From Bacillota bacterium (lineage in GTDB: Bacteria > Bacillota > Clostridia > Oscillospirales > Oscillospiraceae), in contig JAETQY010000013.1 in NCBI GenBank assembly GCA_021770445.1, forward strand, positions 1 through 64,000: a DNA stretch of 64,000 nt, in the 5' to 3' direction. A program made the position numbers and the translations under genes. Under the pieces are notes generated by a model, which saw nothing but the letters and a program-made list of their open reading frames with translations, searched no databases and was not told where the DNA came from. Numbering within the stretch: the first letter of the stretch is position 1; every line of letters begins with the position of its first letter. This document shows positions 42,642 to 50,655 of the stretch, in pieces.

Positions 42642-43250
42642 ATGAGATCGGTAGACCCGGCCCAGACCGGACGGGCAGAGGCCTTCGCGCTGTGGATGAA
42701 GGCCCCTATGCCTATGGTGACGCTGTTCAAGACGCTGGACGTCACCCCCCTGGTGCAACAGCGCCACAAATTCAATATGCTGATGTGTTGGTGCATCGGC
42801 AAGGCCGCCTCCCAGGTGGAGCAGTTCTACCTGCTACCCGTGGGGGACGGGATGGTGGAGTACGACCGGCTGGCGGTGAGTACGGTAGTCGATGTGGGAG
42901 ATGGGGAGATCAGCACCTGCGACGTCCCCTTCTCCCCTGACCTGGAGCAGTTTGAAGCGGATTACCTGCGCCTCACCGCCCTTGTCCGGGACAGCCGCCG
43001 GCCCCATGACCTGGAGGACCATATGGTCATCGGCACCTCCGCCCTGGTCCAGACCGAGATCGACGGAGCGGTGAATATCTACGCCGGGTGCTACAACAAT
43101 CCCTTTATGATCTGGGGCCAGTACCGGAAAAAGTGGCTCAGGACCCTTCTCCCGGTCTCCTTCCAGTTCCATCACACCCAGATGGACGGCGCCCACGCCG
43201 CCCGGTTTTTGGAGCTTTTGCAGGAGGAGATCAGAAAATTTTCCCTGTAA
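42642..43250 (+). CDS. Chloramphenicol acetyltransferase-like (CatA-type) enzyme
   Basis: A 202-residue acetyl-CoA-dependent O-acetyltransferase of the CatA fold. The catalytic segment is FHHTQMDGAHAARFLELL, with the HHxxxDG motif near the C-terminus. The N-terminal strands (FKTLDVTPLVQQRHKFNMLM) fit the family. Chromosomal CAT-like proteins of Clostridia often have unknown natural substrates, so resistance cannot be claimed. It has its own promoter and terminator. The start is ATG 42642 behind GAGGAGG. Confidence 0.85.
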   Translation: MRSVDPAQTGRAEAFALWMKAPMPMVTLFKTLDVTPLVQQRHKFNMLMCWCIGKAASQVEQFYLLPVGDGMVEYDRLAVSTVVDVGDGEISTCDVPFSPDLEQFEADYLRLTALVRDSRRPHDLEDHMVIGTSALVQTEIDGAVNIYAGCYNNPFMIWGQYRKKWLRTLLPVSFQFHHTQMDGAHAARFLELLQEEIRKFSL

Positions 43251-43258
43251 ACAGAAAG

Positions 43259-43285
43259 CAGCCCCGCCCAATTCGGGCGGGGCTG
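43259..43285. terminator. Terminator between CAT-like and XRE genes
   Basis: CAGCCCCGCCC and GGGCGGGGCTG form a perfect 11-bp stem between two convergent genes. Confidence 0.75.
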
Positions 43286-43289
43286 CGGG

Positions 43290-43508
43290 TCAGTTTCTTT
43301 CGTCCGTACGCTCCAGAATATAGTCCACACTGACCTGGTGAAAATCGGCCAGGGCACACAGAACCCAAGGTGGGATCATCCGCTGACCGGCTTCATAGTA
43401 GGCGTAGGTCCGCTGCGGAACGTTGATCGCGGCCCCTAGCTCAGCCTGTGTTAAATCCTTATCTTCCCGCAAATCTCGAATCCGTCTGTATCGTATCACT
43501 GTAATCAC
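43290..43508 (-). CDS. Small XRE-family regulator
   Basis: A 72-residue protein made almost wholly of a Cro/CI helix-turn-helix (RDLREDKDLTQAELGAAINV, then RTYAYYEAGQRMIPPWVLCA). It is divergent from a 52-codon frame at 43592. A 15-base inverted repeat across the shared promoter is its likely operator. Confidence 0.85.
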   Translation of the reverse strand: MITVIRYRRIRDLREDKDLTQAELGAAINVPQRTYAYYEAGQRMIPPWVLCALADFHQVSVDYILERTDERN

Positions 43509-43525
43509 CCGGTTACAGCATACGC

Positions 43526-43571
43526 TAGAACAATTTATTCTATTGACATATTGAATAAGTTGTTCTAAGAT
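43526..43571 (+). promoter_or_regulatory. Promoter with long inverted-repeat operator
   Basis: TTGACA (43543-43548), 17 bases, TAAGAT (43566-43571). The arms TAGAACAATTTATTC (43526-43540) and GAATAAGTTGTTCTA (43553-43567) form an inverted repeat with one mismatch that brackets the -35 box and reaches into the -10 box. Confidence 0.72.
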
Positions 43572-43591
43572 GAACGTAAGAGGTGATATCT

Positions 43592-43750
43592 GTGCCGGAC
43601 TATAAAAAGATGTATCTGACCCTGTTCAACGCCACCGAGGAGGCGGTCGACCTTCTGATCGCCGCCCAGCGCGAGTGCGAGGAGCTGTACATATCCTCTG
43701 AGGAGCCCGGGCTCATTCTACTGCCCTCCGAACATGACAAGACCCCCTGA
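43592..43750 (+). CDS. Small hypothetical protein divergent from XRE regulator
   Basis: A 52-residue frame starting at GTG 43592 behind AGAGGTG: it reads VPDYKKMYLTLFNATEEAVD and later AAQRECEELYISSEEPG. This style (short, acidic, with KMYLxLFNAxTxA) is typical of small clostridial proteins found beside phage-like repressors. It has a strong promoter and its stop lies in a strong terminator, so it forms a full transcription unit. Function is unknown. Confidence 0.68.
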   Translation: MPDYKKMYLTLFNATEEAVDLLIAAQRECEELYISSEEPGLILLPSEHDKTP

Positions 43751-43778
43751 CGCGGCCCTGTTCTGCCCGTCAGGGGGT
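43741..43778 (+). terminator. Terminator after the small ORF
   Basis: GACCCCCTGACG and CGTCAGGGGGTC form a 12-bp stem followed by ATTTTT. It also faces the end of leuA. Confidence 0.8.
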
Positions 43779-43783
43779 CATTT

Positions 43784-45469
43784 TTATGCTCTTTTCGCCC
43801 GGTTGATGGCAGCCAGGATGGCCCGGAGGGGGGCCAGGTTGATGTTGTGGCTGAGGCCCACGCCCCAGTACTGCTTTCCGGTGCGCTGGTCCTGGAGGAG
43901 GATATAGGCCACGCCCTGGGAGTCGGAGCCATCGGTGATGGCGTGGGAGGCGTAGTCCAGGAAGGTGAAGCGGGAGATCTTCTCCCCCTGGATGGCGTTG
44001 AAGAAGGCGTCGATGGGGCCGTTGCCCTCGCCGGACACCTCAAACACGGTGTCGGTGTGGCGCAGGGTGCCCTGGAACGCCACGTGGGAGTGGCCCTCCT
44101 CGTCCACCGTCTCCTTAAAGGCGTGCTTGAGCAGCTGGTAGGGCTCCTTCACGTCGATATATTCCTGGTGGAACAGCTCGCTAATCCGCTCCGGAGGGAT
44201 CTCCTTGCCCACCTTGTCGGTCTCCACCTGGACGATGTGGCCAAACTCCGGGTGCATGGACTTGGGCAGGTCGAAGCCGAAGTCGTGCTCCATGATATAG
44301 GCCGCGCCCCCCTTGCCCGACTGGGAGTTGATGCGGATGATGGGCTCGTACTCTCTCCCCACGTCGGCGGGGTCGATGGGCAGGTAGGGAATTTCCCAGT
44401 ACTCAGTGCCCGAGGACTTCATATACTGCACGCCCTTGTTGATGGCGTCCTGGTGGCTGCCGGAGAAGGCGGTAAAGACCAGCTTACCCACGTAGGGCTG
44501 GCGGTCGCCCACCGGCATCTTGGTGCACCGCTCGAACATCTCTTTAATCTTGTTGATGTTGGAGAAGTCCAGCTCCGGGTCAACGCCTTGCGTGTACATG
44601 TTCATGGCCAGGGTGACCATGTCCACGTTGCCAGTGCGCTCGCCGTTGCCGAAGAGGGTAGCCTCCACCCGGTCGGCCCCGGCCAGCAGGCCCATCTCGG
44701 TGGTGGCCACGCCGCAGCCCCGGTCGTTGTGGGGGTGGAGGGAGATAATGGCGCTGTCCCGTCCGGGCAGCTTGCGGATGAAATACTCCAGCATGTCGGC
44801 GAACTGGTTGGGCATACAGTTCTCCACCGTGGTGGGCAGGTTGAGGATAACCTTGTTGTCCGGGGTGGCGTGGAGATGGTCCAGCACCGCCTGGCAGATC
44901 TCCACGGCGTAGTCCATCTCGGTGCCCATAAAGGACTCCGGAGAGTATTCAAACCGCAGATTCATACCCTCTTTAATCATGGGCTGGGACATCTCGTAGA
45001 TCAAGTCGGCGGCGTCGGTGGCGATCTTGGTGATGCCGTCGCAGTCCATGTGGAACACCACCTTCCGCTGAAGGGTGGAGGTGGAGTTGTAGAAGTGCAA
45101 AATGACGTTCTTGGCCCCTTTAATGGCCTCAAAGGTCTTTTTAATCAGGTGCTCCCGGGCCTGGACCAGCACCTGGATGGTCACGTCGTCGGGAATGTGG
45201 CCCCCCTCGATCAGCTCCCGGCAAATTTCATACTCCGTCTCGCTGGCGGAGGGGAAGCCGATCTCGATCTCCTTCACCCCGATGTCCACCAGGGTGTGGA
45301 AATACTCCAGCTTCTCGGCCAGGTTCATGGGGTCCACCAACGCCTGATTGCCGTCCCGCAGGTCCACAGAGCACCAGACAGGGGCCTTTTTGATGACCCG
45401 GTCAGGCCAGGTGCGGCCCCGGATGGGCTGAGGCTGGAAGGGAATGTACTTTTCAAATTTGGGTTTCAT
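43784..45469 (-). CDS. leuA: 2-isopropylmalate synthase (long, type 2 LeuA)
   Basis: A 561-residue enzyme condensing acetyl-CoA with 2-ketoisovalerate, the first committed step of leucine synthesis. It has the HMGL-like TIM barrel with the metal and substrate segment WCSVDLRDGNQALVDPMN near residue 35, the SLHPHNDRGCGVATTEMG motif, and a C-terminal LeuA regulatory domain (about 430-561) for leucine feedback. Length and the opening segment place it with the fungal-like long form. The start is ATG 45469 behind TAAGGAGG. A T-box leader precedes it; other leu genes are not in the window. Confidence 0.93.
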   Translation of the reverse strand: MKPKFEKYIPFQPQPIRGRTWPDRVIKKAPVWCSVDLRDGNQALVDPMNLAEKLEYFHTLVDIGVKEIEIGFPSASETEYEICRELIEGGHIPDDVTIQVLVQAREHLIKKTFEAIKGAKNVILHFYNSTSTLQRKVVFHMDCDGITKIATDAADLIYEMSQPMIKEGMNLRFEYSPESFMGTEMDYAVEICQAVLDHLHATPDNKVILNLPTTVENCMPNQFADMLEYFIRKLPGRDSAIISLHPHNDRGCGVATTEMGLLAGADRVEATLFGNGERTGNVDMVTLAMNMYTQGVDPELDFSNINKIKEMFERCTKMPVGDRQPYVGKLVFTAFSGSHQDAINKGVQYMKSSGTEYWEIPYLPIDPADVGREYEPIIRINSQSGKGGAAYIMEHDFGFDLPKSMHPEFGHIVQVETDKVGKEIPPERISELFHQEYIDVKEPYQLLKHAFKETVDEEGHSHVAFQGTLRHTDTVFEVSGEGNGPIDAFFNAIQGEKISRFTFLDYASHAITDGSDSQGVAYILLQDQRTGKQYWGVGLSHNINLAPLRAILAAINRAKRA

Positions 45470-45499
45470 AGCGGCGTCCTCCTTAACAAAATGTGTGTT

Positions 45500-45785
45500 G
45501 GATGCGTCAGGGGACAGCAAAAAGCCCCCGACTTTTTCAAGTCAGGGGCGTGATCTTCACACGCGGTACCACCCTGGTTCAGCGGACAGTCGCCTGCCCA
45601 CCCTCATAGCCTCCAACAAGGCTTCGGCCGGTAACGGGGCCATACGTCCCGCCCTACTGTTTTCCGTTCAGGCGGACTGCTCGGGGGCCAGTCATCCACA
45701 GCCGCTCCTCACGCCGGCTCGCACCGCCCGCCGGCTCTCTGAGTGGGAGAAGGCTGTCTTTTTCCCCTTCATCACATTTGCTTGT
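45500..45785 (-). promoter_or_regulatory. T-box leader of leuA
   Basis: The minus-strand leader carries the T-box AGGGTGGTACCGCG (45575-45562), which pairs with the acceptor end of uncharged tRNA. A terminator stem (GCCCCTGACT / AGTCGGGGGC, then TTTTT) follows at 45550-45519, with stem I and CCTGAACGG...GTAGGGCGG elements upstream. A CTG leucine triplet at 45691-45689 lies about where the specifier loop is expected (before GCCCCCGAGC). This fits a tRNA-Leu sensing switch that opens leuA when leucine is short. The specifier call is tentative. Confidence 0.88.
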
Positions 45786-45790
45786 TGGGT

Positions 45791-45819
45791 ATTTTAACGG
45801 ATAACGCCCCGCCTGTCAA
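45791..45819 (-). promoter_or_regulatory. Promoter of the leuA T-box transcript
   Basis: Minus strand TTGACA (45819-45814), 17-base spacer, TAAAAT (45796-45791). Confidence 0.78.
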
Positions 45820-45862
45820 GAGGGAATTTCTTTTTTGGGGGTAAAAAATTTTGAAAAACCAG

Positions 45863-45891
45863 TTGATTTTCCCCCGGAACTATGTTATGAT
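45863..45891 (+). promoter_or_regulatory. Promoter of rpmE
   Basis: TTGATT, a 17-base spacer and TATGAT lie 52 bases before the rpmE start codon. Confidence 0.65.
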
Positions 45892-45943
45892 ACCAGTTGC
45901 GTTTACAAGAATACCCTCACGAGGAGAAAGAGGTGAAGATAAA

Positions 45944-46147
45944 ATGAAGGAAGGCCTCCACCCCAACTATCAACAGACCACCATCCGGTGCGCCTGCGGC
46001 AATGTGATCGAGACCGGCTCCACCAAGAAGGACATCCGCGTAGAAGTTTGCTCCAAGTGTCACCCCTTCTACACCGGCAAGCAGAAGATGGTGGACACCG
46101 GTGGCCGTGTCAGCCGCTTCAACAAGAAGTTTGGCCTCGACAAGTAA
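45944..46147 (+). CDS. rpmE: Ribosomal protein L31
   Basis: A 67-residue 50S subunit protein. It opens with [20 protein letters not shown] and keeps the zinc-binding cysteines ([15 protein letters not shown]), so it is the C+ type. The basic end SRFNKKFGL is standard. The start is ATG 45944 behind GAGGAGAAAGAGG; the upstream in-frame codons are leader. It is followed by a strong terminator. Confidence 0.97.
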   Translation: MKEGLHPNYQQTTIRCACGNVIETGSTKKDIRVEVCSKCHPFYTGKQKMVDTGGRVSRFNKKFGLDK

Positions 46148-46159
46148 GACCCTGAGTCC

Positions 46160-46192
46160 AAAAGCCGCACCGTGTATTCGGTGCGGCTTTTT
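46160..46192 (+). terminator. Terminator of rpmE
   Basis: AAAAGCCGCACCG, loop TGTATT, CGGTGCGGCTTTTT; a perfect 13-bp stem with a T run. Confidence 0.9.
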
Positions 46193-46237
46193 GTGCATAT
46201 ACTATTTGTGAATTGCTAAATTTAGGAGGAAACCACC

Positions 46238-46735
46238 ATGCGCAAGATCGACCCCAAACAGCTTGACAAGAACGTCTTTTCCGCCATCGGAGATCAGTGG
46301 ATGCTCATTACCGCCGGAACTGTGGAACACTGCAACACCATGACCGCCTCCTGGGGCGGGCTGGGGGTGATCTGGGGGGCTCCGGCGGCCACCTGCTACA
46401 TCCGTCCCCAGCGGTACACCAAGGAGTTTGTAGACCGGGAGGAATACTTTACTTTGGCCTTCTTCGGCGAGGAGCACCGCAAGGCCCTGGCCCTGTGCGG
46501 CTCCAAGAGCGGCCGGGACATCGACAAGGTGAAGGAGTGCGGCTTTACCGTCAAGGCGGCGGAGTGCGGCGCGCCCTATTTCGAGGAGGCCGAGCTGGTG
46601 CTGGTATGCCGCAAGCGGTTCGCCCAGCCCATGGAAGAGGCCAACATCCCCCAGGAGATTAAGGACAAGTGGTACCCGGAGAAGGACTACCACACCCTGT
46701 ATATTGGAGAAATTATTGAAGTTTTAGCGAGGTAA
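46238..46735 (+). CDS. Flavin reductase-like protein
   Basis: A 165-residue protein of the flavin reductase-like split-barrel fold. It has GVIWGAPAATCYIRPQRYT and FVDREEYFTLAFFGEEHRKA, with a Cys-rich middle (ALALCGSKSGRD). Members bind FMN and reduce flavins or electron carriers; the partner is unknown. The TAA ends 1 base before hflX, so the two are one operon with the GNAT gene behind. Confidence 0.82.
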   Translation: MRKIDPKQLDKNVFSAIGDQWMLITAGTVEHCNTMTASWGGLGVIWGAPAATCYIRPQRYTKEFVDREEYFTLAFFGEEHRKALALCGSKSGRDIDKVKECGFTVKAAECGAPYFEEAELVLVCRKRFAQPMEEANIPQEIKDKWYPEKDYHTLYIGEIIEVLAR

Positions 46736-46736
46736 T

Positions 46737-48029
46737 ATGACAGATAACATTACAAAGGAAACAAAATTTAACCGCGCCGTCCTGGTAGGGCTGAGCGCCT
46801 TCAGCCTCAGCCGGGAGGAGAACGCCGACGAGGAGAGCATGGAGGAGCTGGCCGCCCTGCTGGAGACGGCGGGGGGTGAGACGGTGGGGGTAGTGACCCA
46901 GTCCAAGGACAGCCCCGACCCCCGCACCTTCATCGGCGAAGGTAAGGTGGCCGAGGTAAAGGAGCTGGTGGAGGCCACGGACGCCGACATGGTCATCTTC
47001 GACAACCCCCTGTCCCCCTCCCAGCAGCGCAACCTGGCCGAGGAGCTGAAAGTCAGTGTACTGGACCGGTCCGCCCTGATTCTGGACATCTTCGCCCAGC
47101 GGGCCCGGACCCGGGAGGGCCGGCTCCAGGTGGAGTTGGCCCAGTACAAGTATCTGCTGCCCCGTCTGCTGGGCATGTGGAAACACCTGGAGCGCCAGGA
47201 GGGCGCCATCGGTACCCGTGGCCCCGGCGAGACCCAGCTGGAGAGCGACCGGCGGATTTTAGGCCGGAAGATCGCCAAGCTGGAGAGTGAGCTGAAGGAC
47301 GTGCGCCGGGTCCGGGCCACCCAGCGGGAACGGCGGATCAAAAACGAGGTACCGGTGGTGGCCATCGTGGGCTACACCAACGCAGGCAAGTCCACCTTGC
47401 TGAACTACCTCACCGGGGCGGACATCCCCGCCAACAACCGGCTCTTCGACACCCTGGACACCACCACCCGGACGCTGGAGATCTCCGACACCTGTACGGT
47501 CCTGCTGTCCGACACGGTGGGCTTTATCCGTAAGCTGCCCCATCACCTGGTAGAGGCCTTCAAGGCCACCCTAGAGGAGTTGGAGTACGCCGATCTGCTC
47601 CTCCACGTGATTGACTCCTCCAGCCCCCAGTGGCGGGAGCAGGCCGAGGTGGTGGAACAGCTTATCCACGAGCTGGGGGCCGACCAGACCCCCCGCATCG
47701 AGGTGTTCAACAAGTGCGACCTGTGGACGGGGGATATCCGCCCCCACGGGGAGGGGCGGGTGTCCATCTCCGCCAAGACCGGGGAGGGCGTGCCTGACCT
47801 GCTAGCCGCCATCGGGAAGGTGCTGGACAACGGAGCCAGAAAGGTCACCATCCACCTGCCCTACGACAGGGGCGGGCTGCTGGACAAGCTCTATCTGGAG
47901 GCCAAGGTGGAGTCCGTGGAGTACGGCGAGACCATCGACGTGGTCGCCACCTGCACCCCCAAGGTCATCGGCCAGCTGGGCCCCCTGGTGGAGGGCTGGA
48001 AGCCCCACAAGGAGTTTTGGGAGGAATAA
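46737..48029 (+). CDS. hflX: GTPase HflX
   Basis: A 430-residue ribosome-associated GTPase that splits stalled or hibernating 70S ribosomes. The N-terminal HflX domain (about 20-190) has DNPLSPSQQRNLAEEL and GTRGPGETQLESDRR. The G domain has GYTNAGKSTLLN (G1), DTVGF (G3) and NKCD (G4). It sits between a flavin reductase and a GNAT gene with 1-base gaps. Confidence 0.95.
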   Translation: MTDNITKETKFNRAVLVGLSAFSLSREENADEESMEELAALLETAGGETVGVVTQSKDSPDPRTFIGEGKVAEVKELVEATDADMVIFDNPLSPSQQRNLAEELKVSVLDRSALILDIFAQRARTREGRLQVELAQYKYLLPRLLGMWKHLERQEGAIGTRGPGETQLESDRRILGRKIAKLESELKDVRRVRATQRERRIKNEVPVVAIVGYTNAGKSTLLNYLTGADIPANNRLFDTLDTTTRTLEISDTCTVLLSDTVGFIRKLPHHLVEAFKATLEELEYADLLLHVIDSSSPQWREQAEVVEQLIHELGADQTPRIEVFNKCDLWTGDIRPHGEGRVSISAKTGEGVPDLLAAIGKVLDNGARKVTIHLPYDRGGLLDKLYLEAKVESVEYGETIDVVATCTPKVIGQLGPLVEGWKPHKEFWEE

Positions 48030-48030
48030 C

Positions 48031-48543
48031 ATGGACTTTACGCTGAGAGAGTGGCGGCAGTCGGACGCCGCCGACGTGGCCCGGTACGCCGACAACGAGA
48101 AGATCGCCCAAAACCTGCGGGACGTGTTTCCCCACCCCTACACCCTGGCCGACGCCCGGGGCTTTGTGGACATCTGCGTCGCCGGGGATCCGGAGATCAC
48201 GCTGTTCCGGGCCATTGAAACGGACGGCCATGTGATTGGCAGCATTGCCCTGTCCCGGGGGAGTGACGTGTACCAAAAGACCGCCGAGCTGGGCTACTGG
48301 CTGGCGGAGGAGTTCTGGGGCAAGGGCATCATGACCCGGGCCGTCCGGCAGCTCTGCCGGGAGGGCTTCTCCTGCTGGGATATCCAGCGCATCTACGCCG
48401 AGCCCTTCGCCCACAACGCCGGCTCACGCCGGGTGCTGGAGAAGGCCGGCTTTTCCCTGGAGGGCGTCATGCGCCGGGGTGTGTACAAGCGGGGTCAGGT
48501 CTGCGACTTCTGTATGTACGCCCTGCTGCGGGAGGAGGAGTAG
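48031..48543 (+). CDS. GNAT acetyltransferase (RimJ/RimL-like)
   Basis: A 170-residue acetyltransferase. It shows MDFTLREWRQSDAADVARYA at the start, the core LGYWLAEEFWGKGIMTRAVR with the acetyl-CoA loop, and the end motif NAGSRRVLEKAGFSLEGVMR, all typical of the RimJ/RimL subgroup that modifies protein N-termini or small amines. It is the last gene of the flavin reductase-hflX operon and is followed by a strong terminator. Confidence 0.88.
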   Translation: MDFTLREWRQSDAADVARYADNEKIAQNLRDVFPHPYTLADARGFVDICVAGDPEITLFRAIETDGHVIGSIALSRGSDVYQKTAELGYWLAEEFWGKGIMTRAVRQLCREGFSCWDIQRIYAEPFAHNAGSRRVLEKAGFSLEGVMRRGVYKRGQVCDFCMYALLREEE

Positions 48544-48569
48544 GTTCTCCCGTTTATCCCGATCTCAAT

Positions 48570-48609
48570 ACGGCCCTGTCTCCGGGAAAACCGGAGGCGG
48601 GGCCGTTTC
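48570..48609 (+). terminator. Terminator of the hflX operon
   Basis: ACGGCCC...CTCCGG with CCGGAG...GGGGCCGT and TTTCT: a long stem with one bulge. Confidence 0.85.
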
Positions 48610-48660
48610 TGGGTCTAATCCGGCGTTCCGTGCAAAATCTGCCTGAAAATTTGTTCATTT

Positions 48661-48691
48661 TTGTACTGGACCGGTCAGGCGGTCCTGTAGT
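48661..48691 (+). promoter_or_regulatory. Candidate long-spacer promoter of the MATE gene
   Basis: TTGTAC (48661-48666) and TGTAGT (48686-48691) are 19 bases apart and enclose a perfect interrupted palindrome GGACCG-GTCAGG-CGGTCC. A 19-base spacer with a dyad is the pattern used by MerR-type activators of efflux genes. The -10 is weak, so the call is tentative. Confidence 0.4.
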
Positions 48692-48746
48692 AAGATGGTC
48701 TGGCTGCAAAACAGCTTTTTCTTTTGTTAAAGGGGAATCGCAAACC

Positions 48747-50159
48747 GTGAGAAAACAACATACCATCGACATGTGTGAAGGATCATTGGCAGATAAGATC
48801 CTTCTCTTTGCTTTACCTCTGATGGCCTCCAGCCTGCTCCAGCTGCTGTTCAACGCCGCCGACGTAGTGGTGGTGGGCCGCTTCGCCGGCAAGGAGGCGC
48901 TGGCCGCGGTGGGCTCCAACACCTCCCTCATCAACCTGCTCATCAACCTGTTCGTGGGCTTGTCGGTGGGCACCAATGTGGTGGTGGCCCGGGACCTGGG
49001 GGCCGGACGCCATGACCGGGTGTCGGCCAGCGTCCATACCGCCATGACCCTAGCCCTCATCAGTGGAATCGCCATGTCGGTGTTCGGCGTGGTTATGGCC
49101 CGGCAGCTACTGGAGTGGATGTCCTCCCCCACCGACGTGATCGACCTGGCCGGCGTGTACTTACGCATCTACTTCCTGGGCCTGCCCGCCAACTTCGTCT
49201 ACAATTTCGGCGCGGCCATCCTCCGGGCCCAGGGCGACACCCAGCGCCCCCTCTACTTTCTCACCTTCGCCGGCGCGGTCAACGTGGTCCTCAACCTGAT
49301 CTTCGTCATCCCGCTCCGGATGGACGTGGCTGGCGTCGCCCTGGCCACCATCATCTCCCAGTACATCTCCGCCGCTCTGGTGGTACGGTGCATGGTGTTG
49401 GAACAGGGCCCCCTTCACTTGGAGCTGAGACAGCTGGGCCTGAAGGGCCGGGTGGTGCGCCAAATTATCCAAGTGGGCCTGCCCGCCGGGTTCCAGGGGG
49501 TGGTGTTCTCCCTGTCCAATGTGGTAATCCAGTCCTCCCTCAACTCCTTCGATGACGCGGTGCTGGTGGCCGGCTCTTCCGCTGGGGCCAATATCGAGGG
49601 CTTTGTCTACGTCTCCATGAACGCCTTCTACCAGGCCGCCATCACCTTTGTGGGCCAGAACTACGGCGCGGCCAAGTGCGACCGGGTGGACAGAGTGGCC
49701 TGGCAGTGTATCGGCTTCTCTGTCCTCTTTGGGCTGGTGCTGGGCAACCTGGCCTACCTCTTCGGCGCCCCTCTGGCCAGCATCTACGCCCCCGGCGAGC
49801 CCGACGTGATCCACCAGGCCGTAGTCCGCATGTCCGTGATCTGCTGCTTCTACTTTCTCTGCGGCATCATGGACACCCTGGTGGGGATACTGCGGGGACT
49901 GGGCAGCTCGGTGATCCCCATGTTCACCTCTATTATAGGGGCCTGCGGCCTGCGGCTGCTCTGGGTGGCCACTGTGTTCTCCCGCTACCGCACCCCCATC
50001 TGCCTCTATCTCTCCTATCCCGTCACGTGGACGGTCACCGCCCTGTTCCACTTTCTCTTCCTCATGCTGGTGGTCCGCAAGCGGGCCTTCGCCAAGGTCA
50101 GGAGCAGCGGCCCAGCCTATCTGGCCACCGAGGGCCAGCACCCGGAGGCTAAGACTTGA
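48747..50159 (+). CDS. MATE family efflux transporter
   Basis: A 470-residue membrane protein with about 12 hydrophobic segments in two similar halves (LFNAADVVVVGRFAGKEALA in the first, VYVSMNAFYQAAITFVGQNY in the second), the pattern of MATE Na+ or H+ coupled exporters. The start GTG 48747 follows AAGGGGA; a methionine 8 codons later is the alternative. It is monocistronic, with a possible drug-responsive promoter. The substrate is unknown. Confidence 0.92.
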   Translation: MRKQHTIDMCEGSLADKILLFALPLMASSLLQLLFNAADVVVVGRFAGKEALAAVGSNTSLINLLINLFVGLSVGTNVVVARDLGAGRHDRVSASVHTAMTLALISGIAMSVFGVVMARQLLEWMSSPTDVIDLAGVYLRIYFLGLPANFVYNFGAAILRAQGDTQRPLYFLTFAGAVNVVLNLIFVIPLRMDVAGVALATIISQYISAALVVRCMVLEQGPLHLELRQLGLKGRVVRQIIQVGLPAGFQGVVFSLSNVVIQSSLNSFDDAVLVAGSSAGANIEGFVYVSMNAFYQAAITFVGQNYGAAKCDRVDRVAWQCIGFSVLFGLVLGNLAYLFGAPLASIYAPGEPDVIHQAVVRMSVICCFYFLCGIMDTLVGILRGLGSSVIPMFTSIIGACGLRLLWVATVFSRYRTPICLYLSYPVTWTVTALFHFLFLMLVVRKRAFAKVRSSGPAYLATEGQHPEAKT

Positions 50160-50170
50160 GCTTTCAACAT

Positions 50171-50198
50171 GATTCCCCCGCCCAAGGGCGGGGGAATC
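50171..50198 (+). terminator. Terminator of the MATE gene
   Basis: GATTCCCCCGCCC and GGGCGGGGGAATC form a perfect 13-bp stem with a 2-base loop; no clear T run follows. Confidence 0.6.
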
Positions 50199-50249
50199 AA
50201 CACTGAATAGGAGCTCAAAAATTCCCCGGGAAATTTTACGGAAAAGGGT

Positions 50250-50286
50250 TTGACAAACGGTAACAAATATGTTACAATTCGGTTAC
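50250..50286 (+). promoter_or_regulatory. Promoter with three WalR-like half-sites
   Basis: TTGACA (50250-50255), 17 bases, TACAAT (50273-50278). Three direct half-sites, GGTAAC (50259), TGTTAC (50270) and GGTTAC (50281), are spaced exactly 11 bases. The WalR/YycF box is two TGTWAH half-sites with 5 bases between; here each pair fits except T to G at the first position of two half-sites. It drives the small gene at 50317 and probably the NlpC/P60 hydrolase. Confidence 0.55.
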
Positions 50287-50316
50287 AGTTTTCAATTCGA
50301 CATAAAGGAGTACACC

Positions 50317-50607
50317 ATGGCAAACAACGATCTGCCCCTCACCTATAAGGGCCATCCCCTGCGTAGGAAGGACAACCTCATCTACTACGGAACGATGGCG
50401 GAAAAATATATTATTATGCTCCAGGTTCTTTCCAGCAAGGACCACAGCGGACTGTCTGTGGCGGACAAGGTCTCCGTTCAGCTCCAGCTCACCGACCCCG
50501 ACCTGAAAAGCCGGGACCGAGTGGTCAAGAAGAGTGAAAAGGACAGCCTCTACGCCGCCATGGATGTGGCCTCCGTCTGGCTGGACCGGGCCCTGTCCGG
50601 AAAGTAA
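50317..50607 (+). CDS. Conserved hypothetical protein
   Basis: A 96-residue cytoplasmic protein: PLTYKGHPLRRKDNLIYYGT, then AEKYIIMLQVLSSK and VSVQLQLTDPDLKSRDRVVK. I do not recognise a named domain; the pattern looks conserved in Oscillospiraceae. The start is ATG 50317 behind AAAGGAG. It is the first gene after a strong promoter with WalR-like sites and lies 48 bases before the cell-wall hydrolase gene, hinting at a link with the envelope. Confidence 0.7.
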   Translation: MANNDLPLTYKGHPLRRKDNLIYYGTMAEKYIIMLQVLSSKDHSGLSVADKVSVQLQLTDPDLKSRDRVVKKSEKDSLYAAMDVASVWLDRALSGK

Positions 50608-50655
50608 CCTTTACACTTACGAAAGCCGTCTATATAGAAATAGGAGGACGCCAAT

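Noticed and set aside
43847-45553. A 568-codon plus-strand frame over leuA
   Set aside because: It is the antisense shadow of leuA with the same compositional cause, and it runs into the T-box leader.
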